Assembly: GCF_018613895.1 (NCBI RefSeq)
Contig: NZ_JAGGPH010000016.1
Coordinates: 1 to 64,000 of the forward strand
Direction: 5' to 3'
DNA length: 64,000 nt
Source of the DNA: Curtobacterium sp. ISL-83
Lineage (GTDB): Bacteria > Actinomycetota > Actinomycetes > Actinomycetales > Microbacteriaceae
The position numbers and the translations under genes were made by a program. Positions 1 through 6,913 of this stretch are shown piece after piece (the stretch's first letter is position 1; every line of letters starts with the position of its first letter). The notes beneath the pieces are model-generated. The model worked only from the letters and a program-made list of their open reading frames with translations, was not told the DNA's origin and did no database searches.

Positions 1-60
1 GGCCGCCGGGCGGGCCGCCGGGCGGGCCGCCGGGCCGCCCGCCGGGCCGGCCGGCCGCGC
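1..60. repeat. GC-only short tandem repeat
   Basis: The first 60 bases contain no A or T at all. They are built from a 12-base unit, GGCCGCCGGGCG, present about 2.8 times and then degenerating into GGCC/CCGG runs. The stretch lies directly after the stop codon of the coiled-coil protein gene at 60-794. It could fold into many alternative hairpins and may act as a terminator or simply be a slippage-prone repeat. No gene is visible in it. Confidence 0.6.
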
Positions 61-794
61 TACAGGCCGGACTCGGCCGTCCGCACCAGGATCGCGTCGC
101 TGTCGGGGCACAGCACGACGTCGTCCGGCGCCGCCCGACGGATCGTCTGCAGGTCGGAGTTCGTCAGCGTCACGCCGGACGCCGTCGACACGCCGCCCTG
201 CAGGAGCGACGCACCGAAGCCGTACCGCGCCCGCTGCCGGTCGTACAGGGCGAGCAGGTCGGCGGGGACCTTCGCCGCGACGTCCGCGCGGCTCCGGACG
301 GCGGCGGCACGGTCGGCCTCGAGCCGGGCGATCTCGGCGTCGCGCTCGGCGGCGAGCCCGGAGCGTGCGGCCTCCACGTCGGCGAGCTGGGCCTCGATGT
401 CCCCGACCCGGGCCTGGAGCGTGTCGAGCTTCTCCATGATCTCGAGCTCGGCGGTCTCGAGTGACCCGATCCGCCGCTGCAGGGAGTCCAGCTCGCTCTG
501 CAGTCCCGCGGAGTCCTTGGTGCTGCCGGAGTGTGCCAGCAGGGTGGTGTCGCGCTCGACCCGGGCCTGCGCGGTCGCCGTGTCGGACTCCAGGCGGGCG
601 AGGTCCCGCTCCGCGTCCTCGACGTCGCCGGTGGCCGCGGCGAGCTGGCTGCGGAGGGACGCGGCCTTGGTGCCGAGCTCGGTCAGCTGGTTGCCCTGCT
701 GCAGCGACGTGATCCGGTGCGCGATCCGCGTCACGTCGTTGTCGAGCCGCTGGACGTCGAGGAGGATGACCTGGTCCTCGGGTGCTGCCTTCAT
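60..794 (-). CDS. coiled-coil protein with degenerate C4-type zinc ribbon
   Basis: A 244-residue protein of the actinobacterial CT398-like/zf-RING_7 family. Residues about 10-175 are a long helical hairpin rich in Leu, Ala, Glu and Arg, predicted to be an antiparallel coiled coil. The C-terminal 45 residues align with the usual zinc ribbon and end in ILVRTAESGL, but of the four expected cysteines only the one in VVLCPDSD remains; the others are Ser, Ala or Val. Zinc binding is therefore unlikely. The start two bases after the Nif3 stop (797) implies coupled translation. This Nif3-coiled coil pairing is common in actinobacteria; the function is unknown. Confidence 0.85.
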   Translation of the reverse strand: MKAAPEDQVILLDVQRLDNDVTRIAHRITSLQQGNQLTELGTKAASLRSQLAAATGDVEDAERDLARLESDTATAQARVERDTTLLAHSGSTKDSAGLQSELDSLQRRIGSLETAELEIMEKLDTLQARVGDIEAQLADVEAARSGLAAERDAEIARLEADRAAAVRSRADVAAKVPADLLALYDRQRARYGFGASLLQGGVSTASGVTLTNSDLQTIRRAAPDDVVLCPDSDAILVRTAESGL

Positions 795-796
795 GG

Positions 797-1642
797 TCAG
801 ACTCCTTGTGTGTCGGTGGTGGGTTCGGCGGCCGGCAGGACGGCGAAGTCCCACGGGTCGGTGCGGAGGTCGCTGACGGTGACGCGGACGCCCGCAGCAG
901 CGCGGAGCTGATCCGCCGCCACGTCGAGCCACAGCCACTCGGTCGCCCAGTGCGAGGTGTCGATCAGTGCGGGGCCGCCGCCGAGCAGGGCCTGCTCGCG
1001 GAACTCCGACGCCGGGTGGTGGCGCAGGTCGCTCGTGATGTAGACGTCCGCGCCGAGGACCTCCGGGTGGCCGAGGTACGAGTCGCCCGCGCCCGCGCAG
1101 AGTGCGACGGTGCGGACGGGCTGGTTGAACGAGCCCGACACGCGCACGCCGGTCGCGGTGGGGGGCAGCACGTCGACGAGCGTCCGGGCGAGCGCCCCGA
1201 GGGTCGTCGGTGCGGCGAGTGTGCCGACACGGCCGATGCCCGTCGCGGGATCGGACCCCGGGTCCAACGGCCGCTGGTCGACGAGTCCGATGCGCTCCGC
1301 GAGCACGGCGGAGGTCCCCGTCGTCACGACGTCGGCGTTCGTGTGCGCCGCCACCAGAGCGGTCCCGCCACGGACCAGCGTCGCGAGCACGGAGCCCTTG
1401 TACGTCGACTCCGCGATGGTCGTGACCCCGCGGAGCAGCAGCGGGTGGTGCGTGAGCAGCAGGTCGGCGCCCAGTTCCACGGCTTCGCGTGCGGTCGCGG
1501 GGACGGCGTCGACCGCCAGGTGCACGTGCGACACGTCGGCGTCGGGATCACCGGCCACCAGGCCGACGGCGTCCCACGACTCCGCACCGACAGCGGGCCA
1601 CAGGTCCTCGATCACGGCCTGGATGTCACGCAGCTTCGGCAT
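797..1642 (-). CDS. Nif3-like dinuclear metal centre protein
   Basis: A 281-residue member of the Nif3/YbgI (GTP cyclohydrolase I type 2) family, which forms hexameric rings with a dinuclear metal site. The hallmark DLLLTHHPLLLRG (about residues 60-72) supplies metal-binding histidines, and the C-terminal DTSHWATEWLWLD supplies further ligands (His and Glu). The biochemical role of the family is unsettled. The ATG at 1642 was chosen because protein similarity begins there (PKLRDIQAVIEDLWP) and because TACACT lies exactly six bases upstream, suggesting a leaderless transcript. It is the first gene of a two-gene operon with the coiled-coil protein. Confidence 0.92.
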   Translation of the reverse strand: MPKLRDIQAVIEDLWPAVGAESWDAVGLVAGDPDADVSHVHLAVDAVPATAREAVELGADLLLTHHPLLLRGVTTIAESTYKGSVLATLVRGGTALVAAHTNADVVTTGTSAVLAERIGLVDQRPLDPGSDPATGIGRVGTLAAPTTLGALARTLVDVLPPTATGVRVSGSFNQPVRTVALCAGAGDSYLGHPEVLGADVYITSDLRHHPASEFREQALLGGGPALIDTSHWATEWLWLDVAADQLRAAAGVRVTVSDLRTDPWDFAVLPAAEPTTDTQGV

Positions 1643-1648
1643 CCCGCC

Positions 1649-1654
1649 AGTGTA
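1649..1654 (-). promoter_or_regulatory. -10 hexamer, leaderless Nif3-like gene
   Basis: TACACT lies six bases before the ATG at 1642 and there is no ribosome binding site between them. Confidence 0.6.
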
Positions 1655-1703
1655 CCGAGCAGACCGATCCACCCGGGCCGACTCGCTCCCTGCCGGGGCC
1701 GGC

Positions 1704-2855
1704 TCAGCGGCGTCCGACGGCCCGGAGGATGCGGTCGACGAGTCGCGCCCACCAGCCGGCGGTCCGCACGTCGGCTGCATCCTCGGTGGACGCAGTCACC
1801 TGCGCGTCCGTGCTCGTGTCCGCCGCGTTCGCGGCCTCGGGTGCCCCGGCCAGCGTCGGCATGGCGACCGCCGCCGGCAGGACGACCGGCGTGCTCGCCG
1901 TCCGGCCCTCGTGCGCGGTCAGCGCCGCGGCGAACGCGGCACGGTCGATGACGGTGGGGCCCGTGGCGGGCTGCACGAGCGGCGCCGGGCGCGTGTTCGC
2001 GGACACCGGCGTCACGGCCTGGAGGCCCTGCACCGGTCGGACGGGTTCGTCACGACGACCGGTGGTCGCCACGACTGCCGGGTTCGCCACGACTGCCGTG
2101 GTCGGCTCGACTGCCGTGGTCGACTCGACGACGGCGTCGGCTCGGTCCACCTCGGCAGCGCGACGGCCCACGTGGGCGGTCCGAGGCGCGGGGACGGGGG
2201 CGATCGCGATGCTCCCGGTCGCTGCGCGGCGAGCGGCGGCGCGCTCACGGCGGTCGGCCTCGTCAGCCGCGTCGGCGAGCAGGTCGGCGAAGACGGTCCG
2301 CGCGAAGGAGCGTGCGGCGACGACCTCCGGGTCGTCGATCTCGGCGACGGTCGCCTCCCAGGCGGCGAGGCGCGCGAGGTCCTCGTCGCGGCGCAGGACC
2401 TCGTCCTCGAGCAGGACGATCCGGTCGATGGTGGGCCGGCCGGTGGCGGCGGAGACCAGGACGGCCAGGTCCTCGATCTGGAGCGCGAGCCGCTCCGGCG
2501 GTTCGGGGAACGACGGGGCGCAGAGCGCAGCGTGCCGGGCTCGGTCACGGGGGCGTCGGAACGCCGTGTCGTCCGAGGGAGCAGCAGCATCCGAGCGGGC
2601 AGCAGCAGGAGCGTCGACCGCAGCATCCTCGACGGCGGTCTCGACCACGGACGGTGCAGCAACGACCGGTGCGGCGACGAGCGCGGGACCGGCGACGACG
2701 TCCGCGTCCGGGCGCTGCACGGGGCCGGTCACCGGGGGGACGACGAGGTCGGCCAGGTACGGAGCGCGCGTCGCGGGGGCGTCGCGGAGCCACTCCTCGA
2801 GCTCGCGACCGAAGGGGTCGACGAGGGGGGTGCGTGCGCCGGACTGGGTCTCCAT
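1704..2855 (-). CDS. Ala-rich protein of unknown function
   Basis: A 383-residue protein that I do not recognise. Residues about 1-40 are acidic and hydrophilic. A central segment (about 105-205, from LALQIEDLAVLVSAATG to ADEADRRERAAARRAA) looks helical and possibly coiled-coil. The rest is low-complexity Ala/Pro/Thr/Val with repeated TTAVEPTTAVV-like stretches encoded by short DNA repeats near 2060-2130. The last 18 residues (TAGWWARLVDRILRAVGRR region) form a plausible amphipathic membrane-binding helix. No signal peptide or transmembrane helix is seen. The ATG at 2855 was chosen because TATCCT lies seven bases upstream; an ATG at 2897 is in frame but would read through that AT-rich element. 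Confidence 0.6.
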   Translation of the reverse strand: METQSGARTPLVDPFGRELEEWLRDAPATRAPYLADLVVPPVTGPVQRPDADVVAGPALVAAPVVAAPSVVETAVEDAAVDAPAAARSDAAAPSDDTAFRRPRDRARHAALCAPSFPEPPERLALQIEDLAVLVSAATGRPTIDRIVLLEDEVLRRDEDLARLAAWEATVAEIDDPEVVAARSFARTVFADLLADAADEADRRERAAARRAATGSIAIAPVPAPRTAHVGRRAAEVDRADAVVESTTAVEPTTAVVANPAVVATTGRRDEPVRPVQGLQAVTPVSANTRPAPLVQPATGPTVIDRAAFAAALTAHEGRTASTPVVLPAAVAMPTLAGAPEAANAADTSTDAQVTASTEDAADVRTAGWWARLVDRILRAVGRR

Positions 2856-2862
2856 GTCGGAG

Positions 2863-2868
2863 AGGATA
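2863..2868 (-). promoter_or_regulatory. -10 hexamer in an AT-rich patch
   Basis: TATCCT lies seven bases before the ATG at 2855, within the only strongly AT-rich patch of the region (2863-2876). Confidence 0.55.
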
Positions 2869-2983
2869 AATATCGCGGCGCTCGAATCCGGGGACATCCG
2901 CGGTGTGTCGCAGGAGTCGCTGCCATATCGCGCCGATCGTCCGGCGTGTCGTGATCCCCGTCCGTGCGTGCGCTCGGACCGCG

Positions 2984-3526
2984 TCAGAGGGTCCGTTCGA
3001 ACGCCGCCAGGAGCGCTCGGCCGGCCCGCCACTCCCCCAGCCCGCTCGCCACGTTGACGTGCCCGGCGGCACCGACACGGACCGGCTGCGCGCCGAGCAC
3101 CCTCGCGAACCCGAGTGCTCGATCGAGGCTGCAGTACGGGTCGTCGTCGCTCACGACGAGCTGCGCCGGCGTGTTCGTCCCGCCGGTCGGTTCGGTGAAG
3201 CCGCTGGCCGCGGACGGGAACGCGTCGCCGAGCGGATCCGGCGGGGCCACGAGGAAGGCTCCAGCGGCGCGGTCGGGATGCCGGACGAGCCACGTCGCCA
3301 CGGCCAGGACGCCGAGGCTGTGGGCGATCACCACGGGCGGGGCGGGCACACGGTCGACCGTGCGGGAGATGGCGTCGTCCCAGTCGTCGGGATCCGGTTC
3401 GGACCAGGATCTCGGAACGATCCGCACCGCCTCCGCACCGCGGTCCACCTGCCAGCGGGACTGCCAGTGGTCGGGACCCGAGTCCCAGATGCCCGGGACG
3501 ATGACCCACGGTCGCGACGGCTGCAC
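2984..3526 (-). CDS. RBBP9/YdeN-type serine hydrolase
   Basis: A 180-residue alpha/beta hydrolase of the RBBP9/YdeN family. The N-terminal VIVPGIWDSGPDHWQSRWQ is the family signature. The nucleophile serine lies in VIAHSLG (about residue 72), a probable acidic residue in LVVSDDDPYC (about 128-130), and the catalytic histidine in GAAGHVN (about 157). Substrates of bacterial members are mostly unknown. The GTG start at 3526 has TACGCT six bases upstream, so the gene is probably leaderless and monocistronic. The length matches the family. Confidence 0.88.
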   Translation of the reverse strand: MQPSRPWVIVPGIWDSGPDHWQSRWQVDRGAEAVRIVPRSWSEPDPDDWDDAISRTVDRVPAPPVVIAHSLGVLAVATWLVRHPDRAAGAFLVAPPDPLGDAFPSAASGFTEPTGGTNTPAQLVVSDDDPYCSLDRALGFARVLGAQPVRVGAAGHVNVASGLGEWRAGRALLAAFERTL

Positions 3527-3532
3527 CCCGGC

Positions 3533-3538
3533 AGCGTA
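3533..3538 (-). promoter_or_regulatory. -10 hexamer, leaderless hydrolase gene
   Basis: TACGCT lies six bases before the GTG at 3526. Confidence 0.6.
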
Positions 3539-3618
3539 GCGACGGCGGAGGCCTGCAGCCCAGTCGGTGACGCCGCGGAGGCTGCCGGAGGAACGAACAC
3601 ACCCGGATCGGCCGCTGG

Positions 3619-4578
3619 TCAGCCCTGCAGCGTGTCCCTCGGGTACTGGCCGAACCGCAGCGCGTACGCCGACGAGAACCGACCGAGGTGCGCGAAGCCC
3701 CAGCGCACCGCCACCGACCCGACCGTGGTCTCGCCCGGTCGAGCCGACCGCAACTCGTCCCGGACCCGGTCCAGTCGGATCCCCCGCAACAGGGCGTTGG
3801 GCGCGGTCCCGACCTGTCGCTGGAACGCCTGCTGCAGGCCGCGCACGCTCAGCCCGACGCGTTCCGCCACGTCGGTCGTCGAGATCGGCGTGTGCGCGAA
3901 CGCGTGCATGTACTCGACGGCTTCACGGACGCGGCCGGTGGCGCCCTGCGGGAGCTCGATCTCGTGCACGACCAGGCGGTGCGGGAACGTGAACAGCATC
4001 GCCTCCGCCGTCTCGCGCGCCGCCTCGGCGAGGGCGAGGGGCGACGTGGCGTCCGAGCCGAGCACCGTCGCGGCCGACCGTTGCACGCGGTGGTTCCACG
4101 CGCGGACGTCAGCGGGTCGGGGTGGTTCGGCGTGGTCGAACACCACCGGGCCGGGCTGGACGCCGTGGACCTCGGCGGCGACGGTCTCCAGGTACGTGCG
4201 GTCGAACTGCACGAGGCTCTGGCGGATGTCCCGCAGGTCGAAGGCGAAGGGGCGACCGTTCGGGAAGACCACCGGCGTGCCCGGGGCGAGCGCGACCTCC
4301 TGGCGACCGGCGTCGATCGTACCCCCGCCGTCCGCGGTCCAGGTCACGACGTGCTCGTCGCGGACCTCGATCGTCCCCCGCATGCGGGCGTCGAACCGGG
4401 TGGACCGGAAGGACATCCGCTCGTCCCCGACGCCGCGGAACCGGTAGCCGAACGATCGGTCGGTCCGGGCGGCGCCGAAGCCCGCACCCTCGTACGCGTC
4501 CTCGTACAGGTGCACGGCCGCGTCGAGGTCGACCCCCGACGTCTCGAAGCGCATCCTGGGATCCGGCGCGGTTGTCAT
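3619..4578 (-). CDS. AraC-family transcriptional regulator
   Basis: A 319-residue regulator with an N-terminal ligand-sensing beta-barrel type domain (about 1-200) and a C-terminal AraC/XylS double helix-turn-helix (about 215-319). The first recognition helix region is VAERVGLSVRGLQQAFQRQ and the second is SVAVRWGFAHLGRFSSAYALRFG, both typical. It is one of four such regulators in this window sharing the closing WGFxHLGRFxxxY pattern. No obvious target gene is adjacent: a hydrolase lies downstream and the RsbV/W pair upstream. CACGAT seven bases before the ATG suggests a leaderless start. Confidence 0.9.
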   Translation of the reverse strand: MTTAPDPRMRFETSGVDLDAAVHLYEDAYEGAGFGAARTDRSFGYRFRGVGDERMSFRSTRFDARMRGTIEVRDEHVVTWTADGGGTIDAGRQEVALAPGTPVVFPNGRPFAFDLRDIRQSLVQFDRTYLETVAAEVHGVQPGPVVFDHAEPPRPADVRAWNHRVQRSAATVLGSDATSPLALAEAARETAEAMLFTFPHRLVVHEIELPQGATGRVREAVEYMHAFAHTPISTTDVAERVGLSVRGLQQAFQRQVGTAPNALLRGIRLDRVRDELRSARPGETTVGSVAVRWGFAHLGRFSSAYALRFGQYPRDTLQG

Positions 4579-4585
4579 CGCGTGG

Positions 4586-4591
4586 ATCGTG
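4586..4591 (-). promoter_or_regulatory. weak -10 hexamer, AraC gene
   Basis: CACGAT lies seven bases before the ATG at 4578; a weak match to TAnnnT. Confidence 0.35.
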
Positions 4592-4743
4592 GCACGCCAG
4601 AGCGGTCGCTCCGCGCGAACCGACCGCGGGATGCGGATAGTGGCCGACCGAGTGCGTGAACCGGATGACGGGCGATCGGAGCGCGCCCGCCGCGCCCGTT
4701 CAGTCCCGAGAGCCGTCGAGTCCCGAGCGACCCGGGAGACGCC

Positions 4744-5163
4744 TCAGTGCCGCCCGCGGTGCGCCGTCCACCGGTTCGCGGTGTCCAGACGCTCGTAGCG
4801 CAGGTCCTCGAGCACCATCTGCACCAGGGCGAGGCCGCGACCGCTCTCGGCGAGGGCGTCGGCGTCCGGCAGGTGGGCGGTGGACGGGTCCACGACCGCG
4901 GGCGACCCGTCGTCGAGCAGTGCGACGTCGATCACGTCGGACCCGATGTCGAGCCGCAACGAGCAGGTCACGCCGTGGTCGCCACCGGCGTGCTCGATGA
5001 CGTTCGACGCGAGTTCGATGAGTGCGAGTTCGAGTGCCATCCGGTCCTCGACGCTCACGCTCGGTTCGCGGTCCCACACCGAGGCGAGGAACGCGTGCAC
5101 CGCGTTCACGTCGTCCGGCGGGCACGCCAGGTCGAGCACGTGCGCGGGCGCCACCGCGGTCAT
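4744..5163 (-). CDS. RsbW-like ATP-binding protein
   Basis: A 139-residue GHKL-type ATPase of the anti-sigma factor/serine kinase family. The N box is LALIELASNVIEHAGG (about residues 44-59) with the conserved Glu and Asn. The G box is SGRGLALVQMVLE (about 107-119). Family members phosphorylate an STAS antagonist or hold a sigma factor. The start overlaps the STAS gene stop by four bases (ATGA, 5160-5163), so the two are co-translated and likely partners. No sigma-B-like factor is adjacent, so the third partner must lie elsewhere. Confidence 0.85.
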   Translation of the reverse strand: MTAVAPAHVLDLACPPDDVNAVHAFLASVWDREPSVSVEDRMALELALIELASNVIEHAGGDHGVTCSLRLDIGSDVIDVALLDDGSPAVVDPSTAHLPDADALAESGRGLALVQMVLEDLRYERLDTANRWTAHRGRH

Positions 5164-5498
5164 CCCCAGTCGGTCACTGCGGCGTCCCCGTCGGGGTACG
5201 TGCGCAGGATCTTGTCGATGTTCGAGAGCTGCAGGACCATCTGCACCTGCTCGGACGGTGCGGCGATCCGGAGGTCACCACCGGCCTGACGGGCGGTCTT
5301 CAGGCACCCGACCAGTGCGCCGAGGCCGGAGGAGTCCATGAACTCCACCCCGGACAGCTCGACCACGACCTTGGTGCGCCCCTCTGCGACCACGGCTGCG
5401 ACGGCTTCGCGGAACGCGGGAGCCGACACCATGTTCAGGCGTCCGCTGCACTCGAGCACCGCGGCCTCGCTCGTGGCCTGGTGTACGACGATGTCCAT
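5160..5498 (-). CDS. STAS-domain anti-sigma factor antagonist
   Basis: A 112-residue single STAS domain of the RsbV/SpoIIAA type. The phosphoacceptor serine lies in VEFMDSSGLGALVG (about residues 52-65), matching the DSSGLG consensus. When unphosphorylated such proteins bind the RsbW-like kinase and free a sigma factor. A GGGAGG ribosome binding site lies nine bases before the ATG at 5498. It is the first gene of the pair with the ATP-binding protein; this is a partner-switching module, probably controlling a stress sigma factor. Confidence 0.9.
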   Translation of the reverse strand: MDIVVHQATSEAAVLECSGRLNMVSAPAFREAVAAVVAEGRTKVVVELSGVEFMDSSGLGALVGCLKTARQAGGDLRIAAPSEQVQMVLQLSNIDKILRTYPDGDAAVTDWG

Positions 5499-5579
5499 CT
5501 CGGTGGGCCTCCCTCGGGTCCGTGCGCCTTGCAGAGAGCAACCTACCGGCTCCGACTCCGCATCCGCCCGAGGACGCGG

Positions 5580-6800
5580 TCAGCGGCCCGGCGCGGACCG
5601 CCGCGTCGCCACGACCTGCACCACCGCCGCCCCGGTCATGAGCACCGCCATCACGGCGCCCATCGCGAGCGCCGTGCCGCCGAGCAGCCCGGCCAGGGGC
5701 GTCCCGAGTCCCCCGAGTCCGAACGTCAACCCGCCCTGCAGCGCCGCCGCGGTCCCCGGGTGCGCTGCGCCGACGTGCTGGGTCCGCGTCATCGCCGCGG
5801 GGAGCACGAAGCCCCACGCGCCGGTCACGACCGCCAGGCAGCACCAGACCGCGACCGGCCCCCAGCCGCACAGTGCGGACACCAGGACCCCCGCCGCACC
5901 GGTCGCACCGACGGTGAGTCCCGCGGCGAGCAGCGTGTCCTCCGAGAACCGCCCGACGACCCGGCGGAACAACAGGGTCGTGATGATCATCATCGAGGCG
6001 TTCGTGGCGAAGACCAGGGTGTACAGCCCCTCGGAGAACCCGAACTCCGACTGGAACACGAACGAACTCGTGGCGATGTAGGCGAAGAACCCGATCGTGG
6101 ACAGCACCCCGGTCAGCACGTACGCACGGAACCGCGGGATCGCCATGAGCGTCCGGATGCGGTCCCAGTTGTCCCCGAGGCCCACGCCGCCCCGCCGCTC
6201 CCGTGGCAGCGTCTCGCGGAACCGCAGCAGCACGGTGACGGAGAACACCGTCCCGAGCAGCGCGAGCACGACGAACATGAGCCGCCAGGACCCGACCGTC
6301 AGCACCACTCCCCCGGCCAGGGGCGCGACCACCGGACCGATCGCGTTCAGCGCCGCCATCGTCCCGAAGACCTTGGCCATCCGCGGCCCCTCGGTGACGT
6401 CGGACACCATCGCCCGGCCGGCCACCGCACCGGCAGCCCCGGCGAGTCCCTGGAACACCCGGGCGATGACGAGCGTCACGATGTCCGGCGCGAGCGCGCA
6501 CCCGACGGACGCCAGCGCGAAGACGGCCGTGCCGAGCAGGAGCAGTGGCCGCCGTCCGATCCCGTCGCTCACCGGTCCGGCGAGGAGCTGCCCGATCGCG
6601 AAGGCCACCAGGAACGCCGTCAACGACAGCTGCACGGCACCGGCCGTGGTCCCGAGGTCGCGGGCGATCGCCGGCAGCGCCGGGATGTACATGTCGGTCG
6701 CGAAGGGCGACACCCCGACGATCAGCGCGAGCGGCACGATCGGCGGCAGCACGAGGTGGGTGGTCGGCTTCCGCAGGCGCTCCGTCGTCACCGCCGTCAC
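5580..6800 (-). CDS. Bcr/CflA-type drug:H+ antiporter (MFS)
   Basis: A 406-residue major facilitator protein with twelve predicted membrane helices. The DMYIPALPAIARDLG segment after helix 1 is the family signature, and GPVSDGIGRRPLLL is MFS motif A in the loop between helices 2 and 3. The family exports drugs such as bicyclomycin or chloramphenicol, and small peptides; the substrate here is not predictable. The GTG at 6800 is preferred because the sequence before it is Arg-rich and part of the ppc terminator lies just upstream; GGGG precedes it by four to five bases. Confidence 0.85.
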   Translation of the reverse strand: MTAVTTERLRKPTTHLVLPPIVPLALIVGVSPFATDMYIPALPAIARDLGTTAGAVQLSLTAFLVAFAIGQLLAGPVSDGIGRRPLLLLGTAVFALASVGCALAPDIVTLVIARVFQGLAGAAGAVAGRAMVSDVTEGPRMAKVFGTMAALNAIGPVVAPLAGGVVLTVGSWRLMFVVLALLGTVFSVTVLLRFRETLPRERRGGVGLGDNWDRIRTLMAIPRFRAYVLTGVLSTIGFFAYIATSSFVFQSEFGFSEGLYTLVFATNASMMIITTLLFRRVVGRFSEDTLLAAGLTVGATGAAGVLVSALCGWGPVAVWCCLAVVTGAWGFVLPAAMTRTQHVGAAHPGTAAALQGGLTFGLGGLGTPLAGLLGGTALAMGAVMAVLMTGAAVVQVVATRRSAPGR

Positions 6801-6846
6801 GCTACCCCGCGCCGAATCGATTCGACCCCGGTTCGGGACGGAACAG

Positions 6847-6893
6847 CCTGGAGGCGCGGCGCCGGTCCGTCGGACCGGCACCGCGCCTCCAGG
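6847..6893. terminator. ppc terminator palindrome
   Basis: A long hairpin with outer arms CCTGGAGGCGCGG / CCGCGCCTCCAGG (13 bp perfect) and inner arms GCCGGTCCG / CGGACCGGC with a single-base loop. It lies just after the ppc stop and before the transporter start. It belongs to a family of intergenic palindromes seen throughout the window. It has no T-tract, as usual in high-GC actinobacteria. Confidence 0.65.
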
Positions 6894-6913
6894 CGGTCAC
6901 GCGGGAACGCGGA

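Noticed and set aside
4600-4740. A promoter motif shared with 41560-41580 (GAACCGGAT-like)
   Set aside because: The similarity is about ten bases between two AraC upstream regions in GC-rich DNA and could easily be chance.
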